Made by a program: the position numbers and the translations under genes. The notes under the pieces were generated by a model, which was not told the DNA's origin, searched no databases, and saw nothing but the letters and a program-made list of their open reading frames with translations. Positions 46,138 to 57,838 of a stretch of 64,000 bases of DNA are shown piece after piece. How positions within the stretch are numbered: the first letter of the stretch is position 1; the number at the start of each line of letters is the position of its first letter. The stretch is from Galerina marginata (lineage: Eukaryota > Basidiomycota > Agaricomycetes > Agaricales > Galerinaceae), in contig JAECYW010000007.1 in assembly GCA_023014335.1 (NCBI GenBank), forward strand, positions 1,364,001 through 1,428,000, given 5' to 3'.

Positions 46138-48010
46138 ATGACTGATTGGACGTCAGACGCGAACGATGCTCTCACCCTTTCATTAGGTATGGCGGAGCTT
46201 CCACTTCACAGGTTCACTACGACCCCGAGAAGACAACTAACATTCTGAACTTCAGTGAGGTCTTCAAAGGACAAAGAAGTACTAGGGGAGGACGAGGCTT
46301 ACGAGGAATTTAACCCATCTTTCACATATCCGGTGAGATTGAGCCGTCCAATCTTTATGAAGGTGTACTAGACTATTGGCGTCTAGATATATGGCGAGGA
46401 CGAGAAGATTTATGGGTACAGAGATATCGTAATCGACGTGAGTCTGTTGCTTAATTCATTATTGGAGATCTGGCCTGAGCTTCCTTTCTTTGCAGCTACG
46501 ATTTACCTCTGGGTCCTTGGAACAATATCTGTCTGTGAACTATGCCGAAAAGTTACCGTCAACGTCAACAGTAGATGATGTGGAGGGGACACTCAGTGGA
46601 TTCATTCCGCCAGGCGCGTGACTTTATTTCAAATCAGTTCTAAACCCCCATATTTACCACCTCGCCTTGCAGACTATATGACCGACGAAGAAACATTCCT
46701 CAAACGCGTGGAAGAAGACGCAGACTCCTTTCGACCACCCGGACAACTAATCTATTCGTATACCAGGCCTTCACCGAAATCTTCATCGAAAGGTAAACGG
46801 AAGAGAGACGGCAACAAACAATCTTTGGATCCTCAAAGCGAAGACGTGATCGAGTACGAAGTCTATCATGTACGTTCGTTTCAATGCTCTTGGTGCCACC
46901 TCTTATCCTTATCCTCATTGCCTTGTAGACTACATGGAATACACCCGGGTTTCGAGAGTACCACCGAAAAATGCAACTATTTATTCTTCTCTATATCGAA
47001 GGAGGGTCCTATATCAACGAAGAGGAAGATACATGGGAGTTTGTTGTTCTGTGAGTCTAGCTCTGAAGTCAAGGACTCTAACCGCTGACTAAATCCGACA
47101 GGTTTGAAAAGCGGAAAAGAAATGATCCCTCACATTCAGTGGCATACCACTTCATTGGTTATTCGTCGCTATATCCTTTTTACCACTTCCCAGAAAGGGT
47201 TCGTTTGAGGTTGAGGTAAGTATTTGAGTAAAACATGCTCTCTTGCGCGCTCATATTTTCCCAGTCAGTTTGTTATCTTGACCCCGTATCAACGACATGG
47301 CCATGGTTGTAAGTATTTCAACCATGCCGCCCACAGTACCGTGTTGTGTACTAACGGATCTGTTAGCTGAACTCTACAAAGCCATCTATCAGTACATCTG
47401 CAAAAATCCAAACATTGCGGAATTGACAGTAGAAGATCCAGCAGAGGCGTTCGAAGATCTTAGAGATAAGAACGACCTCGAAATGCTTCTTTCGAATGAG
47501 CAATTTATGGAAGAGGGATTCGGGTTAAAAGCTTCGCTTGGTGGTGGGCGAGCTGGCGGTGTTGGACGCGCTCGAAAAAGTGGTCGTGGAGGAGATCACT
47601 CTTTGGGGAAGGGCAAATTATCGCCGCCTGCCGACAAAGCTTGGGCTGAGAAATGGAGGAAGGATCTGAAAATTGCTGGGGTAAGGGTTTTGTTGTCGAC
47701 TTTATTGTACTCGACCTTATGCTGTCTACAGAGGCAATTCCAGAGATTGGTTGAAATGCTTGTGCTTCTCCAACTGGATCCTTCGGATCCTATCATGCTG
47801 AGAGCATATCGACTGCAAGTGAAAGAACGCCTATATAGATTCAATTTCGTATGTGTTTTACACCTATCTAGGGCCTTGATTTATGAATTGTTATTTGTTC
47901 TGTAGGAAATCCTTGCACAACTCGAGAAAGAGGAAAGGCACGAGAAGTTGCAGGAAACCTTCGAGAGTGTCATCGAAGATTACCAAAGGATATTGGCATT
48001 TTCCACTTGA
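46138..48010 (+). CDS. HAT1: histone acetyltransferase type B catalytic subunit Hat1
   Basis: About eight exons. The order of blocks is that of Hat1: N-terminal FNPSFTYPIYGEDEKIYGYR, then a domain with ADYMTDEETFLKRVEEDA-like sequence, then HFIGYSSLYPFYHFPERVRL, then the GNAT acetyl-CoA loop in QFVILTPYQRHGHGSELYKA, followed by ELTVEDPAEAFEDLRDKNDL. Hat1 acetylates newly made histone H4 at Lys5 and Lys12 in complex with Hat2/RbAp46 before chromatin assembly. The C-terminal helix region ends ILAFST. A Gly/Arg-rich insertion (GGGRAGGVGRARKSGRGGDH) after LKASL is unusual and probably a loop. The stop lies 120 nt from the end of the convergent DUF6593-type gene. Confidence 0.93.
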
Positions 48011-48129
48011 TCCATTCTTCGAAGGAGTCGTAAAAGTATTTAATGCATTTCATTTAACCAGCCCAATAAAATAGCCCTATGGCCCGACATAAAACCCAGA
48101 CATGAGCCCAAAATGAGAACAAGAATTCT

Positions 48130-48893
48130 TTAAAGCTCTCCAACCATGCCACTCTCACCTCCAGAACCCCCGCCATCTCCCTGAGGGTCTTCGTCGTATA
48201 CGGCTGCATCAGCCTCGGGTCCATCGCGTTTTCGCCGCTTCTTTTCCATGATGACAAACGTAAGGACTATCGCGTCGATATCGAGAGAGCAGGGCTGTAT
48301 ACGCAGAGTGTGCTTCCTTTCACCGGCGAAAATGCCTTCAGTTACGGGCGCATCCGCAGAACATGCGATCTCCGTGTTTGAGTCAAAGCGAATGAGCTGA
48401 GCCAAAATTAATTCCCTTCAGGCTCCGTGGTGAAAAGCAAGAATGGACATACAGTGGAACCGCTGCCCCTCACCATTTTCCACCGATATTCGACGGCGTC
48501 GTCTCCAATGAAATACCATGCACTGGATCCAAAGGAACCACGATTTAGACGGTTCCCGTAGCCCGACTATGCGTTCACGAACGAAATGATAACTTACGGG
48601 CCGAATCTATGGCGCTTGTAAAGGTAGTTCGACGCCTGCACCCCAATTCCTTGCGTCCCAACACATTGTCCGACACCGCTGAACAAAGGGCTGCGTATGA
48701 TGGTTGGTGTATCGGAGTCCTTCCACTCGATCTCGGCGACAATTCTGTCTTCAGGAGAGGCACCGGGGCGCTGTATAAATGTAACGGGTGTTCCGTTCGA
48801 GGTTGTTATCGTTTGGACTTGATAGTGGGCGACGCCATTCGCGGACACCAGAAGAGTATTTTCAGGGTTGTTAGGAACCAGGTATAAATCCAT
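48130..48893 (-). CDS. DUF6593-type basidiomycete protein
   Basis: Three exons on the minus strand. The protein starts MDLYLVPNNPENTLL and continues VSANGVAHYQVQT, RPGASPEDRIVAEIEWKDSD, LYKRHRFG, then WYFIGDDAVEYRWKM and AQLIRFDSNTEIACSADAP, LRIQPCSLDIDAIVLTFVIM and EKKRRKRD. This pattern (small beta-rich domain with a YRWK block and an LDxIVLTFVxxEKKRR end) matches the DUF6593 family, which is common and expanded in basidiomycetes and has no known function. The tail is Gly/Asp-rich. There are no targeting signals. Confidence 0.72.
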
Positions 48894-49304
48894 GTTTCCC
48901 ACCGCGGGTTGCAAGTCACAAACGGCAGGACGTGAGCAAGGGATAAGTTGCGATATAAGACATCTTATTTAACAAGACTGAGGGCCAGAGAATCTGGCGG
49001 GTGTAAGCCTGTAAGATTAAGCCGGATTTCGAATATAAGTTGGGCTGGAACATTTTCGTCGGCCAAGACCCGACCCGCTAACGACAACTTTGGGCAGAGT
49101 TTTGTTCTACTTTCAAGGAGGAGACTTGAAAGAGCATTGTAGTTCCTAGGGCAAGGTAGAGTTCAAGTTCGAGATGAAATGGGGAGAGCAGCGAGAGAGT
49201 GTCAGAGGCTTTTGCCTAACGACGCCAAATACGGAGGCGGTTTCTGGTCGCAGCCGTTGAATTCAGAAACTCGAGGCATTTTCTTCTCCAAATACCTTTG
49301 CAAA
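48894..49304. other. divergent promoter region
   Basis: 411 nt between the DUF6593-type gene (-) and the U1A/U2B'' gene (+). No gene is seen. Confidence 0.5.
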
Positions 49305-50440
49305 ATGGCTGAAATTGCAGCACCAGCCCCCACGACACCGGCCGTCGGAATGGACGGAATTCTATCATCGGATGTCCCAACAGAAGCATCTGCTCAACCC
49401 ACACCGGCGGTAGACGAGTATGTCTGCGAAACACTTTATATTCAGAATCTGAACGAGAAGATTAAACCTGAAGGTATGTGTTGGGTGCATTCGATGGTCC
49501 ACTTTTTTGCTGATATGTATTCCTGTAGTTATGAAAGCCTCATTAAGAGGTTTATTCAAGGTCTACGGCGATGTCTTGGATGTCGTAGCTCACAACAATC
49601 TGCGAATGCGTGGACAAGCATTTGTGTCGTTTGCATCTGCAGACATTGCCAAGAACGCGATGAAGGAGGTGCAACGTTTTCCACTATACTCAAAGCCGAT
49701 GGTACTTCTTGTCCTTCTTATCATTCACGTTGGTTACCTAATCTTTATCGGTTTCTGTAGCAAATATCATTTGCACGGACGCGTTCGGATGCTGTGGTGA
49801 AAAAGCTTGATGCCAACCGCTTCGACGAGCATAAAGCACAGAGAGATGAGCACAAAAGTACGCTCTTCACATTATTCTCGAAACCCTGTTTGCCTGATCA
49901 CGAATGATAGAGACGACACGGTATACCAATCCGCTCAAATCCAAATTCAGGGCAAAACGTCTAGCTTCCGAAAGTATGTTGTTTTCACGGCTTCGTTTAC
50001 CACCCTGATACTAACCTTGACCTCCAAGTCGACGGTGGTGTGACAGCTTCCGCCCCCAAACGTCCGAATGTCCAAATGCCAGACGAATATTTGCCGCCGA
50101 ACAAGATTCTCTTCCTCCAAAACCTACCCGAGATTGTCACCAAGGAGACACTCATGGCTTTGTTTTCTCAGTTGCGTCCCTCATATATTCATTTCTATAC
50201 TGCACTAGCTCATCTATTCTTTTCAGATACCCCAATCTCCACGAAGTCCGTCTTATTCCAACAAAACGGGACATTGCGTTCGTGGAATTTATAGACGAAG
50301 GGAGTGCTTCTGTGGCAAAAGATGCTCTTCACAACTACAAATTGGACGGAGAGAACAAGATCAAGGTGCGTCTTCTTTGTGTCTTTCTTCTTCCCGTCTG
50401 ACTTCGACTCGCATTCTAGATTACATTTGCAAGGAAGTAG
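49305..50440 (+). CDS. U1A/U2B''-type snRNP protein (two RRMs)
   Basis: About six exons. RRM1 reads ETLYIQNLNEKIKPE, then VMKASLRGLFKVYGDVLDVV and MRGQAFVSFASADIAKNAMK, with ISFARTRSD at its end, the distinctive form in U1A (SNRPA) and U2B'' (SNRPB2), which bind stem-loops of U1 or U2 snRNA. A Lys/Arg-rich linker (EHKAQRDEHKKTTRY) follows. RRM2 (PPNKILFLQNLPEIVTKETL, YPNLHEVRLIP, DIAFVEFIDEGSASVAKDAL, IKITFARK) completes the protein. Fungi often have one gene doing both jobs; which snRNA it binds cannot be decided here. Confidence 0.92.
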
Positions 50441-50921
50441 GCATGACCTGTATTTTAGGTTTTGTAGCACTATTCATACGACGTGTAATTCACTCACGAT
50501 GTTTGTTTTCGAGACCAAGAGATCCGCATGTTGGATACTATTGACGGGGCTGACTCTGCTACTAATACTCCAAGTACTTGCCCTCCAAACTGAAAGCAAT
50601 ACACTCTACCCCTCATTTGCCCTTTCTCTGACGAGGACGGTCATTGACATAATTTCTTGAGCGGCATGTTACCGCCTGGGCTTTGAGCAACGTAGATCTT
50701 AAGGATTTAGTCCGTTGCGTTTTTTTTCCTTTTTCTGGGAGATGAACATCCAGACGTTGAGGGCAAGCGAACCACGGAAACGGGTGGTCACCAAGAAAAT
50801 GAGAAGAGGTCTGCAACCCGGTCAGACAATATAGACGAAGAACCCGGTTCAGGTATTTTGTGAACCCCTGGAAGCGAACATGTTAATTGGATTGGGTAGA
50901 TCTATGATCAATACTTTTCCA
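50441..50921. other. convergent 3' region
   Basis: 3' flanks of the U1A/U2B'' (+) and YTM1 (-) genes. No gene is seen. Confidence 0.45.
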
Positions 50922-52458
50922 TTAACTGTCCTTCTCCTCGCCAACCTTCCACACCTCCAAGCCGCCCTCTCCACCAACACCTACAACACCTCGTCTCCAA
51001 TCCACGCTTAACACCTTCTTGCCGCCATCCCAAGCCTTGAAGCTCGCCATCGCCCCTTTCACACTTCGCAGATCCCACACGCGCACCACCCCGTCGTACG
51101 CGCCTGTTACCACTTGGTGTGCATTCGCCTGGCTCGCACAGACGGAAGAGGGCAGAGCAGGGTGGATGAAGGTCGCAACTGCGGCGGAGGAAAGACTGCC
51201 AGAAGTAGAAAGCCTTTGGTCGTATAATGACATTGTGCGGTCGGAAGACACGGCGAGGATGGAGGAGCCGTCCTGTGTGGTCGTCAAGTCTAGGAAAGGT
51301 TTTTCAGACGCGTTCTGGAGGCAAGTAAGATCTGTGAAGTTTTTCAAACAACGAGCAGGGGTCAACTCACGATCGTGTGCTCACAAACACCATACTCCGT
51401 ATCCCACATCCTCACCGTCGAGTCAAATCCACAGCTGTACGCCTTCCCAGCTTTCGCCGTAGTCGTTCCGGGGGCCCAAACCACCTTCGACACGCGCCCC
51501 ACATGCGACTTGAGCACCAAAAGCGGCGCTTTCCTCCTCGGCCTCGCGCCTTGGCCCTCGCCATCCACCTTTCTCCGCTTCCTCCTCTCCCGATCGCGTT
51601 CGTTGACCGCGGCTTCTGGAACCTCATCGGACTGTGGCACCGTGGTGTCCCAAAGCCCTATTAGCCCGTCCCATGACGAGGTAAGCAGGTGCGAGCCGCT
51701 TGAGTTGGCGGATATTGAGGAGACGGTAGAGGTATGCAGGTGTAGGGTGGCAGATGCTCTCGAGGTTGACAATGTTGGGTCGAGGGTGATTTCGGTGAGC
51801 TGAGCTGTGAGGTCCTGCGAAGCTGTGGCGATGGTATACGAAGACGAAACTTCACCCTCTATCGGTGAAGTTACGAAGCAGAGAGAGGTGATTGGTGCGG
51901 CGTGAGCTGCACTACTCGCTATGAGCTGTTTGGAGTAGTCAAATACGCGTATTTGACCGTCATAGGAGGCAGTGAAAAAATATCTGAAGAAATGATGAAA
52001 GGAAGGTATAAAAAAAGGGAAATAAACATACCCTGGCGCTTGACACGACACTGAGGATACCCAATCCTCATGCGGAAAATTCGACATCTTCTGAGGCGGC
52101 ATTACCGACTCGATATACTCAATCTCGAGCGTCTCTTCCTATCATATCACACATTACGGGTTCCTGGTGAGCCCAGGAATGAATCGAAAGACAAAAGACC
52201 GACCTCCCCAACCCCGTTCTCCGCACACCACTCACTCAGCGTCGTGTGTAGCAGCTCTCCCCTAACCAAAAAATCAAACGGCACCGGCTTCTCCAAAGAC
52301 AACGCCTTATTGATAAGTTGTGAAAGCTGGTAACGTTTCCATGATGTAGGGATCATAAATTTTTGCGAGGGTAATGGAAACTGTGTTTCCGTGCGAAATG
52401 ACACGGGCTGCGACTGCGAAGCCATGCTTGAGGTCATATTCGACGACGTGGATGCCAT
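50922..52458 (-). CDS. YTM1: ribosome biogenesis protein Ytm1 (WDR12)
   Basis: Several exons on the minus strand. An N-terminal ubiquitin-like (NLE) domain (SQPVSFRTETQFPLPSQKFM, TSWKRYQLSQLINKALSLEK, FDFLVRGELLHTTLSEW, EETLEIEYIESVMPPQK) binds the AAA ATPase Rea1/Midasin. A seven-bladed WD40 propeller follows (FHED-like WVSSVSC, FFTASYDGQIRVFDY, HLLTSSWDGLIGLWDT, SHVGRVSKVVWAPG, AYSCGFDSTVRMWDTEYG, VVTGAYDGVVRVWDLRS, LEVWKVG). This arrangement is specific to Ytm1. With Erb1 and Nop7 it forms the complex needed for 60S maturation in the nucleolus. A basic loop (RERRKRRKVDGEGQGARPRR) is a likely nuclear signal. Confidence 0.93.
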
Positions 52459-52916
52459 GGGATGAAGACAAGGGGTCAGATAAACTGTTGAACTTGAAAT
52501 CGAAAGAAAAAAAGGTGAGTCCCGTGATTCCCGTCATATTCGGGCCGATATTCCGTTAACAAAAATATGTGTTTCTGCCAAGTTTCTGACACGCGCTCCC
52601 TCCAACGCTTACTTTCAAAATAATCAACTCGTCGACGAGAATATTTCACTCATTCCACACTTTGCATTTTTTCCTCCTCCGTATGTGCCCAAGGGTCAAC
52701 GCCGATGGCCGTGACGAATCCCCGTTTGTTGACTGCACAGCCGAAACGCCGTAACTGCGTGTCGCAAGCGTGTCCATCATCTATGGCAGTATAAATACTC
52801 GGAGATGAGAAGACCTGGGTTTTCCCCAACTTTCGTTGCTGGTCAACGGAATTAACGTCCTTCGCCCTCCAATACCGACGACTTTCAACGAGCCCATTAC
52901 CTTATTATAAGCCTCA
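52459..52916. promoter_or_regulatory. divergent promoter region of YTM1 and Pdx1-like gene
   Basis: 458 nt between divergent start codons. No coding sequence is recognised. No specific element was assigned. Confidence 0.4.
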
Positions 52917-54004
52917 ATGAGTGCGCTCACGTTGTCCAAGGTTTCTGCGGTGCAGACGCGCGGGGCGTATGGGCTGGCTCAGAGAAGATGTGAGTGCACT
53001 ACCATGTGCAAGCTATAGCTTTTCGCATGCTCAACCTTTATTCCGTTCTCTAGGGCTTCACGGGTCGCTGAAACGACAGGCTATCCTGATGCCTGCCATG
53101 TCTCCTCTGATGACGGAGGGTACGATTACGCGCTGGAAAAAGAAGGAAGGCGAGGCTTTTGTTGCTGGGGATGTTCTGCTCCAAATTGTATGTTCCATGA
53201 TGGGATAACCTTGGGTCGTTGAACGGATTGCTAATTGTGAACTCCTTTTGAATAGGAATCAGATATTTACATGATCGACGTCGAGGCTCAATGTCCTGGC
53301 ATTTTGGGAAAGATTCTGGTCAGTCCAGTAGTCTTGCCTCTTCATGTACTCAAGTGCTAACAAAGCTATGTCATCATCATGATCAGATGCCAGATGGAAC
53401 ATCCAACGTCCCTGTTGAACAAGTCATAGCCCTCGTCGCTCGGGACACCAACGAACTGGCGCTATTGCAGAACCAGCACATCAACACGGGCGGCAACACG
53501 AGCGGACCTGCCTCCCCTCGGTCTCCTCGGCTCGTCAACCAGCTTACCTTCAACAAGCCACTATCATCCCCGCGCACACCGATAATGACTCCTCGAACGC
53601 CGTCGCTGTTCGAGATGCACACGATGGGGTACGGCCACCGGAGTGCGCATGTCGGTGGACCCCGAGGTGGGCCGGCGCTGCCCAGGCTTGATTCTGCTTC
53701 TGCTTCTGTTGCTCGTGAACTTGAAGTACCTCCGTGCCCGTCGCCTCAAGTCCCACAGCAGCAGCAGCAGCAGTGGGAGGCGGCTACACCTATAACTCCC
53801 TCCACTGCTAGATGGCCAATGTCTGCTGTAGGCAATGGCGACCAAGAAAAAGCACAGGTGAGATTATATTTTTGGTGTCGCTTGAAGCCGAACTTATCAT
53901 GCGACTTGATGTAGATGGATGGAGCTGCTATTCGAAGGATGATTTTGTCCAACCTCTCATCTCAGCAAAGTAGTAAGGCAGGGGAGCTCGATGAATTCTT
54001 TTGA
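52917..54004 (+). CDS. Pdx1/E2-like lipoyl-domain protein lacking the lipoyl lysine
   Basis: Five exons. The N-terminus [20 protein letters not shown] followed by AQRRWLHGS is Arg-rich and acid-poor and looks like a mitochondrial presequence. The next 80 residues are a lipoyl-type domain: [20 protein letters not shown], then [11 protein letters not shown], then [20 protein letters not shown] and [13 protein letters not shown]. In E2 and protein X enzymes the turn reads ETDKA(T)MDVEA; here it is [11 protein letters not shown], so the position of the lipoylated Lys is Ile. No E3-binding or acyltransferase domain is seen. The rest is Ser/Pro-rich ([19 protein letters not shown], a Gln run) and ends [16 protein letters not shown], then GELDEFF. 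It may be a structural or diverged protein X relative, or a protein with a new role. The family assignment is firm for the domain only. Confidence 0.75.
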
Positions 54005-54185
54005 CGCCTTTTCTACCTGTAACGATTCATTGCGAACATGCTCAATGCAATTGCCTCGGCCTCTGTATTGGGTTGAAATGTTCGTTCATTAAATCTAACA
54101 GTACAACAGAAGAAGTTCAACAACAAAGTAACCTCAAAACATGACAAAAATCCAACTCAGAGTGTTTCTGAGTATATGACGAAGT
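54005..54185. other. convergent 3' region
   Basis: Short spacer between the Pdx1-like and RAD1 genes. No gene is seen. Confidence 0.5.
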
Positions 54186-56136
54186 TCAAAATTCGTCATC
54201 TAACGCAAGGCACTGAAAGCAAGCGATGATGGTCAATATCCGAAAATCATTGGTTGAAATATAACAGATGATAAACTCACCCGGAATTCAATGAATGCCT
54301 CGGTGCGGCCACCAGCGGTCCTTGGTTTCGGTGATGGCATGAGGAACTGCAGGCTCAGAAGTCCGTCGTCGTCGATCCTGAGGGACGTCTTCGTCGAGCT
54401 TGAGAGGGCTTTGAGGGCCCGTGCTATGTGTCCGAACCGATAACTAGGATTGAAAGTAAGTAACGGCAGGAATTGGATGGAATCCAGGAAATCATTAAAG
54501 TGAATAAAAAGAAAGTGAAAAGTACCTGAAGGTGACGTTCCGCGTGCACTCGAAAGTCTCCAGCACGTCTCGGTCGTTCGGATAGTCCATCTGCGATGAT
54601 TCACATTCAGCACTTGGCACTTCTCTCTTTCTCAACAAAGAAGGCAAATTCACCTCTGTGCTTCCAAACGTCCCCGTAGCCTGTATGCGCAGCATCGGCT
54701 TCGCCACAGCCCTCTGCGTCTGTTTGCCTTTCTGTCGGGCGCTCGTGCTCGCATTCATGGAGGCGTCTGGCTGGCGTTGGGTCGCGGAGGCCGGCGGGTT
54801 CCCGATGAATGTGAGTTTCTCGCATGAAGGGTCGAGTTCTGAGAGGGCGTCGCGGAGCCAGGACGACTGTGTTTTCAGGTCAGGTTAATATTAGTGAGAT
54901 GAGGTGGGGAGGAGGATACATACTTTGAGGATGATCTTGAGCACGCTGGGTAAATTTGGTTACTGAACGAGAAGGGGAAGAAAGAAAATTGAAACTCACG
55001 TTTTGGAGTTATCAAAGTCAAGCTCGAGATGGGGCTCGGGGTCGAATGTAGTGATCTCGCATGTTGTGGTAGGACCAGACGCGTCTTCCGCACTGCGACG
55101 TAAAATTTAGAAATACAGTTAGCATAAACTTCATATTGAGGTGAGGTCCAGGATCAATACGCACATAATCAGTGTCAGTGGATATCCCGCACCAGGGTAC
55201 GAAAGACGCATGCTCGTCCTCTTCTCCGTACCTCCCGACCCAAAGTACGCGTCCAGCCCTCTTGTCCCGTCCCGTCCTCCTCCACCATCCTCCGCGTCCG
55301 ATCCATCGTTATTTGCCGCTCGCCACCCACCACCACCTGCGCCACCTCTTCCTCTCCCTCTCCCTCTGCCCCGCCCTCCGCCTCCACCCTCACCACTGCC
55401 ACCACCACCAGACCCCGACGAAACATTTCCACTCCCCGAACCCGCTGTCCCAAAAATATTCAAGCACTCGATAAGCGTGCCGAGCGGGATCTCGAACGCC
55501 GCATTCTCGGGGAACTCGTGCTCGTCTCGCTCTGCATCTTTGTCTTCGTTGGCGTCGTCGCGGTACTCGGCATCGTTTGTGTCTTCTTCTTCAGAGGACG
55601 ACTCTGTTTCGGAGTCTTGGCCAGAGGGAGGCTTTGGCTTCGCCTTTTTGCGCCGCTTGGGCCGGGGCTGCGAGCGCTGGGTGAGGCTGCGTGGAGGAGC
55701 CTCGGCGTGGAATGTGTATTCGTCGAACACGTCGGAGAAGATAAATGCTGTGCCTGTTTTTCGGATCGGGTGGGTTTGTGGTGAGATGTCACAGTTGGAA
55801 GGTTAAAAGACGCGTCGTTGAGGACGTACCGAGTAGGGTACGCGCTTCTTCGACTGTGATCGTCAGTCCTGTCTCGGTGACTGTCACCGTTGCGCGCTAG
55901 GTTGTATATTGCAGATAAGAAGGATGACATTCCTTTTTGAGCTCGGAGATACTTACATTGACGAATTGAACGCCTCTGAGGAGGGCAGCGAAGTAGCGCA
56001 CATCATGAACAGATGCTGTGAGCACCTGTACGATATCGAAAAAGGTAGAAAACAGTCTGTTATTCTTATCGCTTGGTGTTGAATGCGAGAGAGGTAGAAT
56101 GCGGCTTACGGGTGGGAGCGCTTCGTCCTCCTGCAT
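54186..56136 (-). CDS. RAD1: DNA damage checkpoint clamp subunit Rad1 (9-1-1 complex)
   Basis: Multi-exon minus-strand gene. It starts MQEDEALPP and continues VLTASVHDVRYFAALLRGVQ, ATVTVTETGLTITVEEARTL, FIFSDVFDEYTFHAE and AFEIPLGTLIECLNIFGTAG, the standard Rad1 opening, then LTLIIAEDASGPTTTCEITT, LKSSWLRDALSELDPSCEKL and FRCLALDDEF at the end. Rad1 forms the PCNA-like ring with Rad9 and Hus1 that is loaded at damaged DNA and activates ATR. Two long low-complexity insertions, an acidic one (SETESSSEEEDTNDAEYRDD) and a Gly/Arg one (GRGRGRGRGRGGAGGGG), lie in loops between conserved strands and make the protein longer than yeast or human Rad1. The last exon begins CLALDD after FR. Confidence 0.93.
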
Positions 56137-56518
56137 TCAAGTTTTGTTCGTGGTTTGGAGACAAGATGAGGACCGCACAATTAATCGCGGGCCGATCACT
56201 CCGACAGTCGTTTCACACGGCGGACAATCAACGTTGTGTACTACCAAGCAGGTTCATGAGTTTTGTTTTGCCTGCTCAATCGTGTTCTTGCAGATTATTT
56301 CCTCAGAATTGTCGTCTGGCTTAGGCTGGTAGTGGGATTCAAAAAATTTGGGTGGACGAGGATACGTTCGACCGTGACTCGGACGACGTTCTTGGCGATC
56401 CCTTGCCATACTACTTGCCGGTGCCATTGCTAACGACGATTGGAATAGACAACCGCATGAGTAAGGTGTTTAGTCCGACCCACTTACCTACTTTTACCAC
56501 CACAGTTTCATTGGGTCT

Positions 56519-57838
56519 ATGGCCTGCGAACACACCTCGCTCAGGTTTGAACCATCTGCCCATGCTGAAAGCGTAGGCTTTCGAAGGTCGACAACTCAAC
56601 AACGAGCTGCTGCTGCTGTTTCCGTCACCCGCAGGAACAAAAGAAACTCGTCTGATATCGACAATATATCTAATTCAGCTTTTCCAGGACCGTTAATTCT
56701 GCCAAATGATGACCTGGCCTCGGACCCACGTTACCCCCCTCAAAGTCTACGGTCCTGGTTGCGTTTAGAAGAGCGCAATGAGGTAACACCCAAAAAAAGT
56801 GTCATTTACGTAGCTGCACCTCCGGACGTTAACTCTGATATCCAATTTATGCGTTCCTGGACCAATCCGCAGAAAGTGGGCAAGTTGGCCAGCGTTACTC
56901 CTCCACAGGTGGCAGATGTCATCGATTATCTTTCTGCATTTTACCATGGCTTGCCGGTAAAGCCCTTCCCAACTAAGGAGCTGTGTTTCGCGAGTTGGGA
57001 CGCAGGAACTCCAAAGCGCTCGAAATCTAAGATACCCAATTACATTGGACTAAATACATCAACAGAATGCGTCGGCATCCGTGCCCGGCCCTCCCCAGAC
57101 GGCGTCTTCGCAGCGCAGCTCAACTTGGACGATCTACTCGATGCAGCCATCAGCATACTCCCCAAAGATGCGTATGCGCTTGTCCTTCTTGTTGAGCACG
57201 ATCTCTTCGAAGACGACGAGGATATCTTCGTCTGTGGACGCGCGTATGGTGGCAGCCGTGTTGCCGTCATCTCAACTGCCCGCTACCACCCCAGCCTCGA
57301 TCGCACAGCGAATGTCGAGCGGGAGCATGCATGGCCAGCGTCACATTGCGCATCCTACATGCATGCCTGCGCTGATGACTCCTCTACACACCCGAAGAAG
57401 AAGGCCAAATTAGACGCCGCGTCACTACCGACACCACCTCCTCCCCATCAGACTGTCTCTCCGATACAGGCTGCCATCTCTGCACACAAGGCGCTGCCTG
57501 CACCGGAGTCCTTGACAGAGCTCTGCGGTTTGTGGCTCGGACGCGTCTGCCGCACAGTAAGCCACGAGCTCGGCCACTGTTTCGGCATAGATCACTGTGT
57601 CTACTATGCCTGTGCCATGCAGGGTAGCTCCTCCCTCGCCGAGGACGCCAGACAGCCTCCGTATCTGTGCCCAGTGGATTTAGCGAAGGTTCTGCAGGCA
57701 ACCAGTACCACCGCAGAGGCACGCTATCGAGCCTTGCTTGCATTCTGTGACCAACACGCGGATGTTCATTTGTTCGCCGCTTTTGCAGCATGGATCTGTG
57801 CTCATCTCGCTCGTGATTCTGCCCATATCACGGTCTGA
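56519..57838 (+). CDS. archaemetzincin-type zinc metallopeptidase (M54)
   Basis: A single-exon gene of 439 codons; the start MACEHTSLRFEPSAHAESVG fits the N-terminus of fungal members. The catalytic zinc site is HELGHCFGIDHCVYYACAMQ (HExxHxxGxxH) followed by the Met-turn. The three Cys of the archaemetzincin second zinc site are visible (C after IDH, C four residues on, and LCP), but the fourth position, usually Cys in a CPxC motif, is Asp here (LCPVDLAK). AMZ enzymes are predicted cytosolic or nuclear peptidases with poorly known substrates. The C-terminal 60 residues are Ala/His/Cys-rich helices. Expression cannot be read from sequence. Confidence 0.9.
   Translation: MACEHTSLRFEPSAHAESVGFRRSTTQQRAAAAVSVTRRNKRNSSDIDNISNSAFPGPLILPNDDLASDPRYPPQSLRSWLRLEERNEVTPKKSVIYVAAPPDVNSDIQFMRSWTNPQKVGKLASVTPPQVADVIDYLSAFYHGLPVKPFPTKELCFASWDAGTPKRSKSKIPNYIGLNTSTECVGIRARPSPDGVFAAQLNLDDLLDAAISILPKDAYALVLLVEHDLFEDDEDIFVCGRAYGGSRVAVISTARYHPSLDRTANVEREHAWPASHCASYMHACADDSSTHPKKKAKLDAASLPTPPPPHQTVSPIQAAISAHKALPAPESLTELCGLWLGRVCRTVSHELGHCFGIDHCVYYACAMQGSSSLAEDARQPPYLCPVDLAKVLQATSTTAEARYRALLAFCDQHADVHLFAAFAAWICAHLARDSAHITV

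Noticed and set aside
40182..48010. Biosynthetic or CAZyme cluster
   Set aside because: Only two glucanases with unrelated neighbours (catalase, HAT1); adjacency alone is weak evidence.
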